Source of the DNA: JBOGCH01 sp051656645
GTDB taxonomy: Bacteria; Bacteroidota; Bacteroidia; Bacteroidales; Marinifilaceae
NCBI GenBank assembly: GCA_051656645.1
Contig: JBOGCH010000005.1
Location: forward strand, 1 to 64,000
Length of the DNA stretch: 64,000 nt
Direction: 5' to 3'
Of this stretch, positions 17,934 through 25,149 are shown one piece after another. Positions within the stretch are counted from its first letter, which is position 1. Every line of letters begins with the position of its first letter. The translations under genes were made by a program, and so were the position numbers. The notes under the pieces are model-generated. The model did not search any database and was not told the origin of the DNA. It worked only from the letters and a program-made list of their open reading frames with translations.

Positions 17934-18505
17934 TTTACTTTAAAATAGCGTTCCTTCAATATTCTGTACCGAATTATAGTTTCAATCCTTTTGTAAGCTC
18001 TATGTAGGTTACGTTGGCTTTCCGGTCCCGGCCAATCAGATATTGATTCACCTAAAAAGAATTTCCATTGAAACACCTTCCTAGATAGTTCGGTTATTTC
18101 AAGGCTCTCAAATATCTCTCTTACTAATTGGGTTTGCTTAAGAGTTATGTCCGGCTTGTTATCGTGTTCGTCTTCCTCTAATGGGGTGTTGTTGAGGTGG
18201 GAGAGAGGAGTATTATCATCTACTTGTTTCATGGCTGCTTTCCTGCGATATGGGGCGCGATCGGAACAAGTGTTTAGTTCTATCATTCGAAGGATAAACC
18301 AATCTATTTCGCGATATCCGTCTTTCTGGCGTAGGTATAATCCTTTTACTGTTAAAGGATCCTTTTGTAATAATGAGCATAGCACTTCATTGAGTACGTC
18401 ATACTCATGTCCTGCAAGTCCTGAGTGTGTGCACTTGAACTTCGCAAAGTCTAACCATCTGTCATACCTTTGGTTAATGTAGTTGTCAATCTCTTTAGAA
18501 CGCAT
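17852..18505 (-). CDS. Sigma-factor-like phage protein, possible late regulator
   Basis: 217 residues. The N-terminal half (YDRWLDFAKFKCTHSGLAGH, then YDVLNEVLCSLLQKDP) is like region 2 of extracytoplasmic sigma factors: helix, conserved DxxxEV, leucine-rich helix. The second half (EIFESLEITELSRKVFQWKF; then WPGPESQRNLHRAYKRIETI) resembles region 4 with a helix-turn-helix. Such proteins precede terminase genes in Bacteroidales phages and may direct late transcription. The match is weak, and a DNA-binding packaging accessory protein is an alternative. The last 82 nt overlap terS. Confidence 0.55.
   Translation of the reverse strand: MRSKEIDNYINQRYDRWLDFAKFKCTHSGLAGHEYDVLNEVLCSLLQKDPLTVKGLYLRQKDGYREIDWFILRMIELNTCSDRAPYRRKAAMKQVDDNTPLSHLNNTPLEEDEHDNKPDITLKQTQLVREIFESLEITELSRKVFQWKFFLGESISDWPGPESQRNLHRAYKRIETIIRYRILKERYFKVKWQKENAQEDHQDTNPNIASKQRNCVC
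17934..17948 (-). promoter_or_regulatory. Late leader motif before terS, inside the upstream coding region
   Basis: Minus-strand CTATTTTAAAGTAAA followed by ATG 17933. Here the same bases also encode Tyr-Phe-Lys-Val-Lys of the sigma-like protein, so the motif is kept as nucleotides whether or not it is coding. Confidence 0.6.
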
Positions 18506-18527
18506 ACCGATTTCATGTATTACAAAT

Positions 18528-18983
18528 TTAATTTATTTCGGGGAATAATGACATCTTTCTTAACTCTATTTGGGCAATCTCTACATCTATCTTTTCCTTC
18601 TTGAGTAGGAACTGCTCTCGACATTCCTTATCTATTATTTGGATGTCATCTTTGAAGTACTTCTTAATCCATGCGTCTAGCTCCTCTGTGTAGCCGTCTT
18701 TGCCGTAAATATAGGTAAGAGCAAAGTAACGCTTCATTCCGGTTATGGCTTGAGCATTGAGCCCCTTTATAACTTCAAATGTTATATGCTCTATTCCTAT
18801 CGATTTTAAATAACCTCCGCATGATAATGCTATTGCATAGTTTACGTAGTCGTTATCTTCTTCTATGGGGGATTGTATCTTATCGAGGTTATCCTCCATG
18901 TGTCGTTTTGCGCATCGCTGAGATTTCTCTAAGTAGAATTCTCTTTGCGATTCTATTCGGTTTAAAAGTTCTTGTGTTTTCAT
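18528..18983 (-). CDS. Phage protein of unknown function, first gene of the packaging unit
   Basis: 151 residues, helical and charged, with a short central segment of smaller residues (YVNYAIALSCGGYLKSIG). Its ATG (18983) is preceded by the late leader and lies just behind an intrinsic terminator. It is followed by the sigma-like gene after 22 nt. No family recognised. A role in head assembly or late regulation would suit its position. Confidence 0.7.
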   Translation of the reverse strand: MKTQELLNRIESQREFYLEKSQRCAKRHMEDNLDKIQSPIEEDNDYVNYAIALSCGGYLKSIGIEHITFEVIKGLNAQAITGMKRYFALTYIYGKDGYTEELDAWIKKYFKDDIQIIDKECREQFLLKKEKIDVEIAQIELRKMSLFPEIN

Positions 18984-18998
18984 TTTAGTTTAAAATAG
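18984..18998 (-). promoter_or_regulatory. Late leader motif before gene 18528-18983
   Basis: Minus-strand CTATTTTAAACTAAA directly before ATG 18983 and directly after a terminator stem, the same arrangement as at 8178-8224 (both read TCTTTTCTATTTTAAA across the junction). Confidence 0.6.
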
Positions 18999-19026
18999 AA
19001 AAGAGCGGATTGTTAGTCCGCTCTTT
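18999..19026 (-). terminator. Intrinsic terminator after gene 19036-19359
   Basis: A 10-bp stem (AAAGAGCGGA / TCCGCTCTTT) with a 7-nt loop, 10 nt past the stop of the preceding gene. In minus-strand reading it ends in TTTTCTATTTT, a moderate U tract that merges with the late leader. Confidence 0.75.
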
Positions 19027-19035
19027 ATTGATTCT

Positions 19036-19359
19036 TTAACCTTTAACCTTAATTTCGTTGAGTCTTATAAGGGCTTTTTGCAACAGATTAATATACTCTT
19101 CATCCTGAGGAAGAACAAACCAAGTGGCTACACCCCTTGACTGAGGGTTACCTATACATTCGGCTTTCCCATTGATTTTTTGAATATCATTGCTTTCATT
19201 TTGTGAAATATTCCATCTCATCGCTATTGCTGGGTTTCCATCCCATTTAACAATTGCTATAGAATAGCCAGGATCGATACCACCATCATAAATTATCTCA
19301 ACAACCTCGATATGTCCTTTAGGCGAGTTTACTAATTGCGGATTTTTATAAATCAACAT
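19036..19359 (-). CDS. Unknown small protein in its own promoter-terminator unit
   Basis: 107 residues (MLIYKNPQLVNSPKGHIEVV), a mixed alpha/beta protein with two Trp-containing strands (IVKWDGNPAIAMRWN; GVATWFVLPQDEEY) and a C-terminal helix. No signal peptide or family recognised. It is the first gene behind the candidate late promoter at 19402-19436 and is followed by a terminator, so it would be the most abundant product of that promoter. An early late-phase regulator or an antirestriction-like factor is possible; neither is shown by the sequence. Confidence 0.65.
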   Translation of the reverse strand: MLIYKNPQLVNSPKGHIEVVEIIYDGGIDPGYSIAIVKWDGNPAIAMRWNISQNESNDIQKINGKAECIGNPQSRGVATWFVLPQDEEYINLLQKALIRLNEIKVKG

Positions 19360-19401
19360 GTTTGAAAAATTTGAATGTTAATAATGAATTTGTTTATGAT
19401 A

Positions 19402-19436
19402 CAAATATATATCTTTTCTACATACGTACGTATGTA
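19402..19436 (-). promoter_or_regulatory. Candidate late promoter with an 18-bp palindrome in place of -33
   Basis: A perfect Bacteroidota -7 element on the minus strand (TATATTTG, 19409-19402). The -33 position, where TTTG is expected, is instead covered by a perfect 18-bp palindrome, TACATACGTACGTATGTA (19419-19436). This is the layout of an activator-dependent promoter or of a promoter blocked by a dimeric repressor. It lies in a 159-nt gap between the MazG-like gene and the unit at 19036-19359. Confidence 0.6.
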
Positions 19437-19518
19437 TGTAATGTTAAAAATACAAAAATATATACATATAATTATCATGTTGTACTTTTAAGATACTACG
19501 GTCTTTGACAGGAAGATA

Positions 19519-20058
19519 TCAATATCCTTTATCATGAAGTTTGGAACGTGTTTGATTGTAACTCATTTTGATTCCTATGAAGAATTCAAGATTGATGCGC
19601 ATGTGTATGCTGAGATGCTTGATTTTGTTTATTGCGTGAGCTGTCCATCCTTTGGATAGTTCTTCAGTTAAGTCGAACATGATTTCCGTAAAAGTATGGT
19701 TTTCTACAAATTTAGGGTAGTAGTCGGGTAGTTTCTCCATGAACATACCATCGCCACGGGCATGTGCGTAGTCTAGGATGCGGATTACGATGTCGGTGAG
19801 TTCTTCTTCGATAGAGCCTTTTATCCATTCATTATAAGCATTGGTGAAGTTGTGTTTATAAACTATGTCACTTCCCATCCATTCATTGTACTGTTTTAAA
19901 TTCGCCCTTTTCCCTTTCCTATCCGCCTCAATGGCTTCTGTGACTTCTGTTATAATCATCATAAGATAGTGTGCGTCTGAATGGCTTTCATCATGGAATC
20001 CACGTTCTTTTGCACATTCGTATATATCTCTGGCAAGATCGTTGTTAATTATTATCAT
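19519..20058 (-). CDS. MazG-like nucleotide pyrophosphohydrolase
   Basis: 179 residues from ATG 20058 (MIIINNDLARDIYECAKERG); an upstream TTG is less likely. Metal-binding signature of the all-alpha NTP pyrophosphatase fold: IITEVTEAIEADRKGK, then EEELTDIVIRILDYA (E-x-x-E ... E-x-x-D). Such phage enzymes hydrolyse (d)NTPs or ppGpp to nucleoside monophosphates, which is thought to clean the pool or blunt the stringent response. The C-terminal third, with helices around EIMFDLTEELSKGW, is an added helical part that recurs in Bacteroidales phage homologues. Confidence 0.8.
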   Translation of the reverse strand: MIIINNDLARDIYECAKERGFHDESHSDAHYLMMIITEVTEAIEADRKGKRANLKQYNEWMGSDIVYKHNFTNAYNEWIKGSIEEELTDIVIRILDYAHARGDGMFMEKLPDYYPKFVENHTFTEIMFDLTEELSKGWTAHAINKIKHLSIHMRINLEFFIGIKMSYNQTRSKLHDKGY

Positions 20059-20097
20059 GTTTTCTAAAGTCAAATATGTGTGATTTAATTCCTATTT

Positions 20098-20721
20098 TTA
20101 AATTCGTATATCTTCGATTTCTCGAACTTCGATTTCACCTCTTCCTTTTCGCTCTTTGACAATTTTGCTTGTAAGAGTGCGATACCGCATAGATCCCAAC
20201 CAAGCTAATTTATATTTTTGAGCATCGTTAAGTTTTACTGTATTTTTAGACACGTACCTTACAACACCCTCAGTGTCTTTCAGTGCTTCCCATAGGCGCG
20301 ATGTGTTGTAGTAAATAAATGCACAATCACTGCTATACACTAATATGCCTGATGGTAAACGCTTTGCTTCGATAAGTCTATCAATTGCCTTTTCTGCAAA
20401 ACTTTCATGTATGCAGTAGTAAAAGCTTCTTATTCGTTCATCTGTATGGTTATGTGCCTTTTTAAAGTCATTAAGAAAGTCGGCGTAACTACGCTTAATT
20501 TCAATCTCTGTAAGATATCCAGCTTTGCTCATAATCAAGCAATCGCATTCATGGTTAACAATTCCGGACACATCTGTAACTCTGAACACAAATAGATTTT
20601 GCCTAAAACCAAAGTAGTCGTAATTCATTAGCATTAGCTCAATCTCCTCAATAGAGGGAATGGGTTTGGGGTTATATGCTTTTCGTGGTTTGTCTCGTTG
20701 TGGTCGTCTTAGTGATGCCAT
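20098..20721 (-). CDS. PD-(D/E)XK nuclease-like (MmcB-type) protein
   Basis: 207 residues. The core HECDCLIMSKAGYLTEIEIK shows the D ... E-x-K pattern of the restriction-like nuclease fold (Asp in CDCLIM, then EIEIK), followed by SYADFLNDFKKAHNH and a later strand GILVYSSD. This spacing matches small MmcB-like nucleases. N- and C-termini are basic (LRRPQRDKPRK; KERKGRGE), fitting DNA binding. Probable role: repair or processing of DNA, substrate unknown. It ends 39 nt before the MazG-like start. Confidence 0.65.
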   Translation of the reverse strand: MASLRRPQRDKPRKAYNPKPIPSIEEIELMLMNYDYFGFRQNLFVFRVTDVSGIVNHECDCLIMSKAGYLTEIEIKRSYADFLNDFKKAHNHTDERIRSFYYCIHESFAEKAIDRLIEAKRLPSGILVYSSDCAFIYYNTSRLWEALKDTEGVVRYVSKNTVKLNDAQKYKLAWLGSMRYRTLTSKIVKERKGRGEIEVREIEDIRI

Positions 20722-20725
20722 GATA

Positions 20726-20896
20726 TTATATTTCTATTGGTTCAAATTTATCACACGCTTTATCAGTCACTTTAATACTCTTATACCCTAAGTTGCTACG
20801 TATGCTTGGCTGTAAGGTGCAACATTGGATTACTTTAGGAGAGTAATTGTTGAGAGGTGCGCGACCTCTGAGTTTGCATTGTCTACATGTTTTCAT
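20726..20896 (-). CDS. Small cysteine-containing phage protein
   Basis: 56 residues (MKTCRQCKLRGRAPLNNYSP) with Cys at 4, 7, 25, 26 and 48. C-x2-C near the start followed by a Cys pair suggests a small zinc site. ATG 20896 overlaps the stop of the upstream gene in ATGA, a coupling seen throughout this operon, which supports it as a real gene despite its size. Function unknown. Confidence 0.65.
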   Translation of the reverse strand: MKTCRQCKLRGRAPLNNYSPKVIQCCTLQPSIRSNLGYKSIKVTDKACDKFEPIEI

Positions 20897-21426
20897 GGTT
20901 GTTCAATTTCAGATTTTATAATCTCAATGAATGCTTTCCATGGCCCGTCAAAAAATGCATCAAACGCAGGATCGCTTATGTGTTGATAGGGAATACAAGT
21001 AGGATCATTATAGTAAATCTTTTCAGTGCAACTAAGTATGTCATCGGCGGATGCTCTGTAATTAGCTATATATGCTCTTGATAAATCATCACAAATTTCT
21101 TTGGCTTCATCTGCTGTGATATCTCTATTCTTCCGCGCCTCTTTGATGTCTTGGTAAAGTGCTTTCTTAGTTGCATGTTCATCGAAAATATACTTGTTCG
21201 ATAAACATCGGAATAGATAGCATTCATCGCATGTAATAAGGAATTTTTTAAATCCTCCTCCCATTGATCCCCAATAGTAAGCCCAACTGCCATAGTCAGA
21301 CGATATGGTTAATCTTCCTCTGCCGTCGCCTTGATCGTCAAGAGAGATGTCGGCCCAACCACCATGATTGTCTGTTGGGCGTATTTTGTAGATGGTGGCT
21401 ACTGATTTCGTGTGAGTATATTTCAT
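20893..21426 (-). CDS. Phage protein of unknown function
   Basis: 177 residues. N-terminal part is beta-rich with a Gly/Trp/Tyr cluster (ADISLDDQGDGRGRLTISSD and then YGSWAYYWGSMGGGFKKFL); the C-terminal part is helical with several Asp/Glu. It contains Cys residues at about 71, 74, 79 and 112. Proteins with the same YGSWAYYWG phrase occur in many Bacteroidales prophages (recollection), always in the early or middle region; function is not known. Coupled by ATGA to genes on both sides. Confidence 0.7.
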   Translation of the reverse strand: MKYTHTKSVATIYKIRPTDNHGGWADISLDDQGDGRGRLTISSDYGSWAYYWGSMGGGFKKFLITCDECYLFRCLSNKYIFDEHATKKALYQDIKEARKNRDITADEAKEICDDLSRAYIANYRASADDILSCTEKIYYNDPTCIPYQHISDPAFDAFFDGPWKAFIEIIKSEIEQP

Positions 21427-21581
21427 AATTTCTGTTCTTTGATTTGTTTTCGCAATTGCTCATTCTCGTATTTCAATTCATCGATATAAGAAAGGAGCTG
21501 CCCTTTTTCTTTGAGCAACTCCTTAATTATAGCTTTATCGGGAACTTTATGAAGTCCGAATAATTCTTTTGTTTTATCCAT
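21423..21581 (-). CDS. Small coiled-coil protein
   Basis: 52 residues (MDKTKELFGLHKVPDKAIIK). After a short head it is one charged helix with heptad-spaced Leu/Ile (LLKEKGQLLSYIDELKYENE), a likely dimeric coiled coil. Stop and start overlap (ATGA) with the downstream gene and by 8 nt with the upstream gene. Function unknown. Confidence 0.65.
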   Translation of the reverse strand: MDKTKELFGLHKVPDKAIIKELLKEKGQLLSYIDELKYENEQLRKQIKEQKL

Positions 21582-21771
21582 GCTTTATCTCTTTGAATAT
21601 TACACTTCTTTTGTCAGTCCTATCTGTAGATGCACAATTAATATTGCCGCAACAACTACTATTATCATCAAGGTCGCATCCATCACAATCGTTATCTGAA
21701 CCATATTCTAGACACTTGTATTTTATACCGTCAATTATTACAGTGGTGTCTACTTGTATTTCTATATTCAT
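21574..21771 (-). CDS. Small cysteine-rich phage protein
   Basis: 65 residues with CLEYGSDNDCDGCDLDDNSSCCGNINC written here by landmarks: Cys at about 20, 29, 32, 40, 41 and 46, followed by TDRTDKRSVIFKEI. Such small acidic proteins, with C-x2-C and a closing R-x-(D/G)-x-x-V-I-F motif, recur in Bacteroidales phage middle regions. A zinc-binding role is likely; partner unknown. Confidence 0.65.
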   Translation of the reverse strand: MNIEIQVDTTVIIDGIKYKCLEYGSDNDCDGCDLDDNSSCCGNINCASTDRTDKRSVIFKEIKHG

Positions 21772-21795
21772 AACTTGAAATTTTGTGGATCATTA

Positions 21796-22344
21796 TTACA
21801 TGAGCCCCATGACTAGGCCTACACTTTCCATTTTCTCTCTTCTGATTATAAACGCTAGTCCACCTCTTGTGATTCTTATTTTTTTATTGTCTTCGAATGG
21901 CATAGCATTAGATACTGCGCATATTAGTTCAGGATTTACGAATAGAGTATCATGGTGAATTGTATTCGATTCTTGTGATAAAAGTTGGTTTAAAACATAA
22001 TCAGCATTAGGGAACTTTCCTTCTCTGAATTTAAATATGGTTTCACGAAATTCATTAGATACACGGATTCCAATGTCTGTAACTTCTTTAATTGTATCAT
22101 ATTTAATGATTTCCGCATAAGCTTTGGATGGCAATAATTTACCATTTAGTTTATCTATAAACTCTTGCGGGATGGTACAACACTCGCTAATCTTGAGCTT
22201 AACCAACATGTTTGCATCTGTAGCATACATATAATCTCCTTCAAAGTATATGCACTCCATTGTTGGTCTTAAATCATTATTGGCGCATACTTTGTCTATT
22301 CTGATATTCTTATCGAAATTGATTCGAGTTATTTGTTTTTTCAT
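21796..22344 (-). CDS. Unknown phage protein, weakly like a sliding clamp
   Basis: 182 residues. The segment CIYFEGDYMYATDANMLVKL resembles the first-domain signature of DnaN-type beta clamps (a strand, then a T/S-D-x-x-x-L turn), and later DIGIRVSNEFRETIFKFREG followed by KFPNADYVLNQLL recalls the clamp's G-x-F-P-x-Y. At half the length of DnaN it would be a single-domain relative or merely similar. Placed just after PcfJ with a 4-nt overlap. If real it could act in phage replication. Confidence 0.5.
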   Translation of the reverse strand: MKKQITRINFDKNIRIDKVCANNDLRPTMECIYFEGDYMYATDANMLVKLKISECCTIPQEFIDKLNGKLLPSKAYAEIIKYDTIKEVTDIGIRVSNEFRETIFKFREGKFPNADYVLNQLLSQESNTIHHDTLFVNPELICAVSNAMPFEDNKKIRITRGGLAFIIRREKMESVGLVMGLM

Positions 22345-23630
22345 ATAGCTAATTGTTTTATTTTATGCATATTTCGATTTACCGCATCTACTATCAAATT
22401 GTGATATTCTGTATTGCTATTCCGGACACCTCGACATTGTTTTACTACCATCTGCTCCAAATCAACTTCTATTGTCTCAATTTTTTCCACTTCAGTATGA
22501 GCTGAAAGTATTAGAGATGTTTGTTTCTCAAAGTACCTACCTGTGTAGACGCAGTGTTTCATTACATCAGATTCTTTTTTAAACTCCTCAATCGACCGCA
22601 ATGGTTCAATCTTTATGTCGTCTACTTCTATAAGCAATCCAAAGAATTTTGATTTCGCTTGCTCAAACACTTTTGCAGCTTTCTTGTCGCGCTCGATTAG
22701 CTCTTCCTTATGTTTTATCTCTAATAATCTTCTCCGTTCAGCTTCTTTTTTGCGAGCAATGGCCACACGTCTATTGTGCGTAGCTATAAGGTTTTTAGGA
22801 CATACATACTTAGGATTTCGCATATCTTTTCCGGCTCTCTCAAGTAATCCCATTTCATCAACCCAAATGGATGCATCCTTAACTCGATATTTATTTCTTA
22901 GACATATTTTGATAGATGGCCAAAAGCGATCCATGTCAGAAAGAGACATATCGCACATCTCATATTGCTTTGCTTTCCAAAGGGTTTCGAATTTAGATGA
23001 TGTTTGAAGTCTCATTATGACTGTTTTAGGATTGAATCCATGCAATTTGAATTTCAAACCATTCCGTTTTAATTCCTTGGTTATTCTGCCGTACGGATAT
23101 AGTGCATGCGCATGTAAATCATAACTTATACTGTAAGCGTATGGACTTTCATCTTTAATTGACATCTCGCTTCCCCATACAAAACTATTACCACTCATGT
23201 TTTTATTCCGTGCGATATAGCTTGTTTTAATCCCATTGTACCAGTGCTGCACAATCTCGAAATGATGATAATCAACCTCGCCATTCCTCCAATATCTTCT
23301 AAATTCAAAAAATCGGACAATCTGAATATTCTCTCTTACATCAAATATGGCAAAAAAAGCACCCTCTGACTCGCTCTTCTTCCTTGTTCTCTTTACCTTT
23401 AATTCGCGTTGACAATGGGGGCATTTTATTTTTGTAAATGAGTCTAGCAGTTCTCCACGTGTTTCAATCCAATGACCACCACAACAAAGACAGTTGTAAT
23501 CTTCTTTATTGCGATAAGCTACTGCTTCAAATACATGCCTGTGCGCATAGGTTATCTGTTTCTCTGTAAGTTCAGGGAGTGTTGCACTCAACGCAACGAT
23601 TCTCCTTTCATACTTATTTCGTGGTTTCAT
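22341..23630 (-). CDS. PcfJ-like protein
   Basis: 429 residues. N-terminal zinc ribbon: CLCCGGHW and CPHCQREL near residues 48-75. C-terminal PcfJ core: EEFKKESDVMKHCVYTGRYF followed by a strand pair (KIETIEVDLEQMVVKQCRGV) and a closing helix. PcfJ was named from a Gram-positive conjugative plasmid; its activity is not known and homologues are frequent in prophages. The PcfK-like gene lies directly upstream with a 4-nt overlap, the usual pairing. Confidence 0.8.
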   Translation of the reverse strand: MKPRNKYERRIVALSATLPELTEKQITYAHRHVFEAVAYRNKEDYNCLCCGGHWIETRGELLDSFTKIKCPHCQRELKVKRTRKKSESEGAFFAIFDVRENIQIVRFFEFRRYWRNGEVDYHHFEIVQHWYNGIKTSYIARNKNMSGNSFVWGSEMSIKDESPYAYSISYDLHAHALYPYGRITKELKRNGLKFKLHGFNPKTVIMRLQTSSKFETLWKAKQYEMCDMSLSDMDRFWPSIKICLRNKYRVKDASIWVDEMGLLERAGKDMRNPKYVCPKNLIATHNRRVAIARKKEAERRRLLEIKHKEELIERDKKAAKVFEQAKSKFFGLLIEVDDIKIEPLRSIEEFKKESDVMKHCVYTGRYFEKQTSLILSAHTEVEKIETIEVDLEQMVVKQCRGVRNSNTEYHNLIVDAVNRNMHKIKQLAI

Positions 23631-24040
23631 ACATTTGGCATATCAAAGATTGACATTTGGTAAGGCATGCCCGGAATGGGTTCTTTGGATTGTTTAGCCT
23701 GCTTGGTTCGTTTTGTTTTGCAAACCACAGTTGGAGGTACTTCAAGTGTTGGAGATGCAACTTCGCATTCAATTTCGCCTTGAGGGGCTTTTATTGAATC
23801 CTCATCAAAAAAATGTACCGCCATGCAGTACACATCATCATCTTGCATGACAACTGTATTTTGTTTTTTCTTCCTAACCTCTGATATGATATAATTGCAG
23901 CAATCAGCTATTGACTTGTCCTTTTGAGGATAATTCTTTGCAAATAAGCTATCGCTCTTTGCTCTTTGATCAAGATATGTTTTAATGGTTTGTTGAAACT
24001 GTTCCATTGTGCGGAATTTAAAAGGTAAAACAATAGCCAT
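23627..24040 (-). CDS. PcfK-like protein
   Basis: 137 residues (MAIVLPFKFRTMEQFQQTIK). Helical first half with FAKNYPQKDKSIADCCNYII, then VYCMAVHFFDEDSIKAP, a stretch conserved in PcfK-like proteins, then a disordered Lys/Pro-rich tail ending YQMSIFDMPNV. It pairs with the downstream PcfJ-like gene. The tail's QMSIFDM resembles the clamp-binding and short partner motifs at the ends of replication accessory proteins. Start codon overlaps a small hairpin (GCCATCC / GGATGGC, 24037-24054). Confidence 0.75.
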   Translation of the reverse strand: MAIVLPFKFRTMEQFQQTIKTYLDQRAKSDSLFAKNYPQKDKSIADCCNYIISEVRKKKQNTVVMQDDDVYCMAVHFFDEDSIKAPQGEIECEVASPTLEVPPTVVCKTKRTKQAKQSKEPIPGMPYQMSIFDMPNV

Positions 24041-24054
24041 CCGGATGGATGGCG

Positions 24055-24219
24055 TTACTTATTCTTCTCTACTAGTAGTTCTTTGATTTTTTCTCGATAC
24101 ATTTTTGCATCGCGTACCAATTCAATGTATTTAAAGCTACCTCTCTTCGTCTTATCAATTTCTGATGAGGCGCGCTCCAATAACATTGTATAATGGGCTA
24201 TTCTCTTGTCTAAATGCAT
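24055..24219 (-). CDS. Small basic helical protein
   Basis: 54 residues (MHLDKRIAHYTMLLERASSE), all helix, basic (many Lys and Arg). It lies between two operon genes with short gaps (6 and 14 nt) and fills an otherwise empty stretch in frame with its neighbours' direction. No family recognised. Confidence 0.55.
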   Translation of the reverse strand: MHLDKRIAHYTMLLERASSEIDKTKRGSFKYIELVRDAKMYREKIKELLVEKNK

Positions 24220-24225
24220 GATTAG

Positions 24226-24495
24226 TTATTTCAAATCCTTTAGAATGTTCTTCCATATCTTCAAGAAATGAGATTTGCTTTCTTGCGGTATTGAGAAACG
24301 AGTTATAATTTCCTGATCCGTGACGTATTTTAGTGTATTCACTAACGCAATAGCATCCATCAAATAGGTCGCAGAATATTCTAAGTTGTCAATTCTGAGT
24401 AACATTCTGGATTTATTATTCTCAGAAGTTATCTGAAAGTGAATATTATTTTCATAATGAAGCGCTAGTTGCGCTCTCTTTTGCAGAATCAACAT
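24226..24495 (-). CDS. Small phage protein of unknown function
   Basis: 89 residues (MLILQKRAQLALHYENNIHF), predicted strand-helix-strand followed by helices. Its 5' end overlaps the upstream gene by 44 nt. No motif recognised; no signal peptide. Confidence 0.55.
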   Translation of the reverse strand: MLILQKRAQLALHYENNIHFQITSENNKSRMLLRIDNLEYSATYLMDAIALVNTLKYVTDQEIITRFSIPQESKSHFLKIWKNILKDLK

Positions 24496-25135
24496 ATTGT
24501 AATAATTTTTCGAATTTTCTGATTATGATATTAAATGATGCTTCCATGTCTGTACTATTATTTGAATGAGTATAATTATACTTGTATATCGGTTTAAATA
24601 ATTGCACATAGTGGTAAGCCAATGACTTTGCGGAAGTGATTGAACTATCTCGACAAGATGCATATTTACCTGTTACATCAGATATTTTCTGCTGAATCAT
24701 ATCCGCAACTGCATTATGAATGCGCGCAAGAGACATGATAATGTGCATTTTTGATAACACTTCAACATCACTAGTGTTATCAATAGCGGTGTAGAGATAA
24801 TTCCTTGTGCACAATTCGAGCTTCAAGAAGTCTTCGTGGTATATATCATAAAGTTCATCATTGAGATCATTCAGTTGTTTGTTTTGGACAATCTCTTTGT
24901 GTATACAGTTTTTTAAATTGATAAGCCGGTTAGTTATCTTCTTCCATTGTCCGGAGTATCGAGCTCCATTTATTACCTGATCCTCAAAGTTGAGTAACTC
25001 CTGGTATATCTTATCTAAAATAAATGCGGACAAGTAGATGTAATGTCTGGAGTAATCGCTATCAATCTTTACGAGTCCATCGCCAATACTAATGACGTTG
25101 AATCGTCTTTGGTGTTTTTGCTTAAAATAGGCCAT
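24452..25135 (-). CDS. Phage protein of unknown function, helical
   Basis: 227 residues, nearly all helical, with no catalytic motif. The start (MAYFKQKHQRRFNVISIGDG) begins 14 nt downstream of the previous stop. The Tyr-Phe-Lys codons resemble the late leader but are coding here with no ATG behind them. The protein could be structural or regulatory within the early/middle operon. Confidence 0.6.
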   Translation of the reverse strand: MAYFKQKHQRRFNVISIGDGLVKIDSDYSRHYIYLSAFILDKIYQELLNFEDQVINGARYSGQWKKITNRLINLKNCIHKEIVQNKQLNDLNDELYDIYHEDFLKLELCTRNYLYTAIDNTSDVEVLSKMHIIMSLARIHNAVADMIQQKISDVTGKYASCRDSSITSAKSLAYHYVQLFKPIYKYNYTHSNNSTDMEASFNIIIRKFEKLLQYVDSAKESATSASL

Positions 25136-25149
25136 TTAAGAGGTTATTT

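Noticed and set aside
19381..19518. CRISPR or direct-repeat array
   Set aside because: Only short AT runs and one palindrome; no spaced repeats. No CRISPR array was seen anywhere in the window.
25120..25135. Another copy of the late leader (TATTTTAAG)
   Set aside because: It lies after the ATG and encodes Tyr-Phe-Lys; no start codon follows.
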